Source: JBFHDX01 sp041584475
GTDB taxonomy: Bacteria; Pseudomonadota; Alphaproteobacteria; UBA8366; JADFVY01
DNA length: 16,743 bases
Reading direction: 5' to 3'
Assembly: GCA_041584475.1 (NCBI GenBank)
Contig: JBFHDX010000083.1
Coordinates: 1 to 16,743 of the forward strand
Shown: in pieces, positions 13,464-16,743 of the stretch
How the letters are laid out: the number at the start of each line of letters is the position of its first letter
Position numbering within the stretch: position 1 is the first letter of the stretch
Position numbers and translations under genes: made by a program
The notes under the pieces: generated by a model
Seen by the model: only the letters and a program-made list of their open reading frames with translations
The model's database searches: none
What the model was told of the DNA's origin: nothing

Positions 13464-13469
13464 AATTCG

Positions 13470-14171
13470 TCAGGCGGCGCTCGTCAGCCCGCCAACATCG
13501 AGGCGCATCCCCGGGCCCATGGTCGTGCTCACGGAGACGCGTTTGATATACGTACCCTTGGCGCCGCTCGGCTTCGCCCTCGCGATGGCGTCGACGACGG
13601 CACGGATGTTCTCGGCGATCGCCTGCTCGGAGAAGCTCGCCTTGCCGACCCCGACATGCACGATGCCCGCCTTCTCGGCGCGGAACGTCACCTCGCCGCC
13701 CTTGGCCGCCTTGACGGCGTCGGCGACGTTCGGGGTAACGGTGCCGAGTTTCGGATTTGGCATCAGGCCGCGCGGTCCCAGAACCTTGCCGAGCTTGCCG
13801 ACGACGGCCATCATGTCCGGCGTCGCGACACAGCGATCGAAGTTCATCTCGCCGGCCTGCACCTTTTCCGCCAGATCTTCCGCTCCGACGATGTCGGCGC
13901 CAGCCTTCTTGGCCTCTTCGGCCTTGTCGCCGCGGGCGAAGACGGCGACGCGGACCGACTTTCCGGTGCCGTTGGGCAGCTGCACGACGCCGCGCACCTG
14001 CTGATCGGCATGCCGCGGGTCGATGCCGAGATTCATCGACAGCTCGACGGTCTCATCGAATTTCGCGGTCGCCCGCGCCTTCAGCAGCTTGACCGCCTCG
14101 TCCAGCGCATAGGCGGAAGTCCGGTCGATGGCCTCATAGGCTGCGACGAGTCGCTTTCCCTTGCGTGCCAT
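13470..14171 (-). CDS. rplA: 50S ribosomal protein L1
   Basis: L1 forms the mobile stalk beside the ribosomal E site and helps release deacylated tRNA. In many bacteria it also represses the rplK-rplA messenger. The start at ATG 14171 gives 233 residues (E. coli 234) beginning MARKGKRL. A longer frame to 14243 overlaps rplK and adds an unrelated Trp/Arg-rich stretch, so it is rejected. Family motifs include the FDETVELSMNLGIDPRHADQQVRG stretch near residues 38-61 and LGPRGLMPNPKLGTV (131-145). It follows rplK after 4 nt, with the ribosome-binding site overlapping the rplK stop, so the two are very probably translationally coupled. Confidence 0.98.
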   Translation of the reverse strand: MARKGKRLVAAYEAIDRTSAYALDEAVKLLKARATAKFDETVELSMNLGIDPRHADQQVRGVVQLPNGTGKSVRVAVFARGDKAEEAKKAGADIVGAEDLAEKVQAGEMNFDRCVATPDMMAVVGKLGKVLGPRGLMPNPKLGTVTPNVADAVKAAKGGEVTFRAEKAGIVHVGVGKASFSEQAIAENIRAVVDAIARAKPSGAKGTYIKRVSVSTTMGPGMRLDVGGLTSAA

Positions 14172-14175
14172 GGCC

Positions 14176-14604
14176 TTACCCCACCACCACGATGCCCATG
14201 GACCGGGCCGAACCCTCGACCATGCGCATCGCCGCCTCGACATCGTTGGCGTTCAGGTCGGCCATCTTGGCCTCGGCGATCTCGCGCAGCTGCGCGCGCG
14301 TGACTTCCCCGACCGTCTCGCGACCCGGCTCCGATGCGCCCTTCGGCAGGCGCGCCGCCTTGCGCAGATAGTAGGATGCCGGCGGCGTCTTGGTGATGAA
14401 GCTGAACGTGCGGTCCTGGTACGCGGTAATGATGACCGGCGTCGGCGTGCCCTGCTCCATGTTCTGCGTCGCCGCGTTGAACGCCTTGCAGAACTCCATG
14501 ATGTTGAGGCCGCGCTGGCCGAGCGCCGGCCCCACCGGCGGCGAGGGATTGGCCTGTCCCGCCGGTATTTCGAGCTTGATGTAGCCCGCAATCTTCTTCG
14601 CCAT
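14176..14604 (-). CDS. rplK: 50S ribosomal protein L11
   Basis: L11 binds the GTPase-associated centre of 23S rRNA. It is the site of thiostrepton action and is needed for RelA activation in the stringent response. The 142-residue product has the usual length, with the N-terminal PAGQANPSPPVGPALGQRG segment (14-32), the proline-rich family signature, and a C-terminal rRNA-binding domain containing KTPPASYYLRKAA (72-84). The start ATG 14604 follows a moderate GGGGTGA site. It begins the rplKA unit, 77 nt after nusG, behind a spacer with a candidate L1-binding fold. Confidence 0.98.
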   Translation of the reverse strand: MAKKIAGYIKLEIPAGQANPSPPVGPALGQRGLNIMEFCKAFNAATQNMEQGTPTPVIITAYQDRTFSFITKTPPASYYLRKAARLPKGASEPGRETVGEVTRAQLREIAEAKMADLNANDVEAAMRMVEGSARSMGIVVVG

Positions 14605-14681
14605 GGTTCACCCCATCTCTGCTAAAGGGTCCGCGGTGCGGTCCTGGCAGACCTCCCGCGTGAGCCGCCAATCCGGCGGCG
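14605..14681 (-). promoter_or_regulatory. nusG-rplK spacer with hairpin and candidate L1-binding leader
   Basis: On the minus strand a perfect hairpin GCCGCC / GGCGGC (14664-14680) starts just after the nusG stop. It is followed by a second fold in which CGCGG (14632-14636) pairs with CCGCG (14656-14660), and GGTC (14640-14643) pairs with GACC (14650-14653), separated by an unequal internal loop. A bipartite stem with an internal loop just before rplK is the kind of site L1 uses to repress rplKA in other bacteria. The match is structural and by position only; I could not verify the conserved bases. Confidence 0.35.
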
Positions 14682-15212
14682 TTACAGTTTCTCGACCTGC
14701 GAGTACTCCAGGTCGACCGGCGTCGCCCGCCCGAAGATCGAAACCGATACCTTGAGCCGCGCCTTCTCCTCGTCGACTTCCTCGACCAGCCCGTTGAACG
14801 AGGTGAACGGGCCGTCGCTCACGCGCACCTGTTCGCCGACCTCGTAGGTCACGGAGGGTTTCGGACGCTCCACGCCCTCCTTGACCTGATGCAGGATGCG
14901 GTCCGCCTCGGCCTGGCTGATCGGCGCCGGTTTGCCCTTGGCGCCGAGGAACCCGGTTACCTTCGGCGTGTTCTTGACGAGGTGCCACGTCTCGTCCGTC
15001 AGCTCCATCTTGACCAGCACGTAGCCGGGAAAGAACTTGCGCTCGGCGCTGACCTTCGAGCCGCGCCGCATCTCCACGACCTCTTCGGTCGGCACCAGGA
15101 CCTCCTCGAACAGGTCGGCCATGTGCTTGGCCTCCGCCTGCTCGCGGATCGACTGCACGACCTTCTTCTCGAAACCGGAGTAGACGTGCACCACGTACCA
15201 GCGCATCGCCAT
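14682..15212 (-). CDS. nusG: Transcription termination/antitermination protein NusG
   Basis: NusG binds the RNA polymerase clamp, promotes processive elongation, and links polymerase to Rho or to ribosomal protein S10. I place the start at ATG 15212, giving 176 residues (MAMRWYVVHVYSGFEKKV); ATG 15206 is a possible alternative. A frame open to 15452 runs across secE and is rejected. The NGN domain spans about 3-100, with RWYVVHVYSG and FFPGYVLVKM (60-69). The C-terminal KOW domain lies around 122-176, with VGEQVRVSDGPF and FNGLVEEVD. It begins 2 nt after the secE stop, indicating tight coupling. Confidence 0.97.
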   Translation of the reverse strand: MAMRWYVVHVYSGFEKKVVQSIREQAEAKHMADLFEEVLVPTEEVVEMRRGSKVSAERKFFPGYVLVKMELTDETWHLVKNTPKVTGFLGAKGKPAPISQAEADRILHQVKEGVERPKPSVTYEVGEQVRVSDGPFTSFNGLVEEVDEEKARLKVSVSIFGRATPVDLEYSQVEKL

Positions 15213-15214
15213 CG

Positions 15215-15412
15215 CTAGCCCCCGACTCCGAGCACCAGTTGCACCAATTCGGCGAACACCCAGTCCACGGTCGTCAGAAACACCGCCGCCAGCGCCACCA
15301 TGACGAAGACCATCGCGGTGGTGATCGCGGTTTCCTTGCGCGTCGGCCAGGTCACCTTGTTGATCTCCTGGCGGACCTGACGGATGAATTGGGCAGGTGT
15401 CGTCTTTGCCAT
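15215..15412 (-). CDS. secE: Preprotein translocase subunit SecE
   Basis: SecE is the inner-membrane clamp subunit of the SecYEG protein-conducting channel. The 65-residue product is the short single-span form usual outside the enterobacteria. The conserved amphipathic cytoplasmic helix carries EINKVTWPTRKE (16-27). It is followed by one hydrophobic membrane segment (about 30-48) and a short hydrophobic C-terminal stretch. The ribosome-binding site is weak; GAGG lies too far upstream of ATG 15412 to be ideal. It lies between tRNA-Trp and nusG, the common secE-nusG arrangement, and is probably co-transcribed with both. Confidence 0.96.
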   Translation of the reverse strand: MAKTTPAQFIRQVRQEINKVTWPTRKETAITTAMVFVMVALAAVFLTTVDWVFAELVQLVLGVGG

Positions 15413-15479
15413 GTTCGTCTTGCCGGTTTCCCGAACCTCGTCTTGCGGTCACGTCGCGTCAGGAGTCAGCGGCACGGGC

Positions 15480-15556
15480 TGGCAGGAGTGGAGGGACTCG
15501 AACCCCCAACCCCCGGTTTTGGAGACCGGTGCTCTAGCCAATTGAGCTACACTCCT
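15480..15556 (-). tRNA. trnW: tRNA-Trp (anticodon CCA)
   Basis: The minus strand folds into a full cloverleaf. The acceptor stem AGGAGTG pairs with CACTCCT, the D-stem is GCTC/GAGC, and the anticodon stem CCGGT/ACCGG holds the loop CTCCAAA with anticodon CCA. The T-arm has loop TTCGAGT. A G discriminator and a genome-encoded CCA end (15482-15480) complete the 77-nt gene. tRNA-Trp between tuf and secE is a recurrent arrangement in alphaproteobacteria. It is probably cut out of a tuf-trnW-secE-nusG transcript. Confidence 0.97.
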
Positions 15557-15690
15557 AATGTCGCTCCTCCCGGAACGGTCCGGGCCCGCCCCGCGGGGCG
15601 CAGCCCGTCGATCGATCGATCTTCTGCTCCGAATACACGCGAGCCCCGGGGCATCCGGCCGCGGGGACCCGCACACGTTCGCGCCGCCAC
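15557..15690 (-). other. tuf-tRNA-Trp spacer with GC palindromes
   Basis: This 134-nt spacer holds no gene. It contains a perfect 6-bp hairpin CCCGGA / TCCGGG with a 4-nt loop (15569-15584), an adjoining 14-nt gapless palindrome CGCCCCGCGGGGCG (15587-15600), and a short CGAT tandem (about 15608-15621). No U-tract follows the hairpins and no clear -35/-10 pair is seen. The structures could mark RNA processing between the tuf messenger and the tRNA, or act as a partial terminator. Confidence 0.45.

Positions 15691-16743
<1,053 letters not shown>

Larger units (their letters stand above)
13163..13469 (-). promoter_or_regulatory. rplA-rplJ intergenic region, candidate L10 leader
   Basis: This 307-nt gap has no credible gene. 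It carries, in transcription order, a 13-bp hairpin just after the rplA stop (13430-13463), a 9-10-bp hairpin (13402-13423), a GC-rich middle with several short inverted repeats, and a 6-bp GGCCGT / ACGGCC stem (13183-13209) directly upstream of the rplJ ribosome-binding site. I see no clear promoter. The position matches the autoregulatory leader that binds the L10-L12 complex in other bacteria. I cannot confirm the conserved motif by eye. Confidence 0.5.

Noticed and set aside
14172..14243. N-terminal extension of L1 into rplK
   Set aside because: The extra 24 residues are out-of-frame rplK sequence; the family start MARKGKR lies at 14171.
15213..15452. N-terminal extension of NusG upstream of 15212
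   Set aside because: It runs through secE in another frame and has no similarity to NusG N-termini.

Overview
The window is a housekeeping locus of a GC-rich bacterium, almost certainly an alphaproteobacterium. The evidence is the gene order tuf - tRNA-Trp - secE - nusG - rplK - rplA - rplJ - rplL - rpoB - rpoC - rpsL - rpsG - fusA - tuf, a 1390-residue RpoB, a 1411-residue RpoC, and the style of the RpoB N-terminus. A Rhodospirillales-like member is my best guess, at low confidence. Every gene lies on the minus strand, so transcription runs from high to low coordinates.

Layout in transcription order: a 5'-truncated tuf (16743-15691); a 134-nt spacer with GC palindromes; tRNA-Trp(CCA) (15556-15480); secE and nusG (15412-14682); rplK-rplA (14604-13470); a 307-nt structured spacer before rplJ; rplJ-rplL (13162-12224); a 128-nt spacer with competing hairpins; rpoB-rpoC (12095-3618); a 348-nt spacer holding a sigma70-like promoter and a structured leader; rpsL-rpsG-fusA (3269-306); and a 3'-truncated tuf (279-1). 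The genes supply EF-Tu, the SecE translocon subunit, the NusG elongation factor, the ribosomal stalk and its base (L11, L10, L7/L12), L1, the two large RNA polymerase subunits, S12, S7 and EF-G. They couple transcription to translation and are normally co-regulated with growth rate. The antibiotic-target positions I checked in RpoB and S12 are wild type, apart from a T at RpoB 551 (E. coli 518) that I regard as usual in this group.

The most notable point concerns the ends. Positions 1-141 and 16603-16743 are identical, and both lie inside tuf. Joining the ends through this overlap gives one complete in-frame 396-codon tuf. The window therefore looks like a pseudo-circular assembly loop closed through two near-identical tuf copies, not a real plasmid or phage. 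An exact 141-nt overlap equals a common maximum k-mer size.

I found no mobile element, CRISPR array, defence system or unknown gene. The other points of interest are RNA structures in the spacers: a pair of mutually exclusive stems between rplL and rpoB, tandem strong hairpins between rplA and rplJ, a candidate L1-binding leader before rplK, and a tetraloop-capped structure in the rpsL leader.
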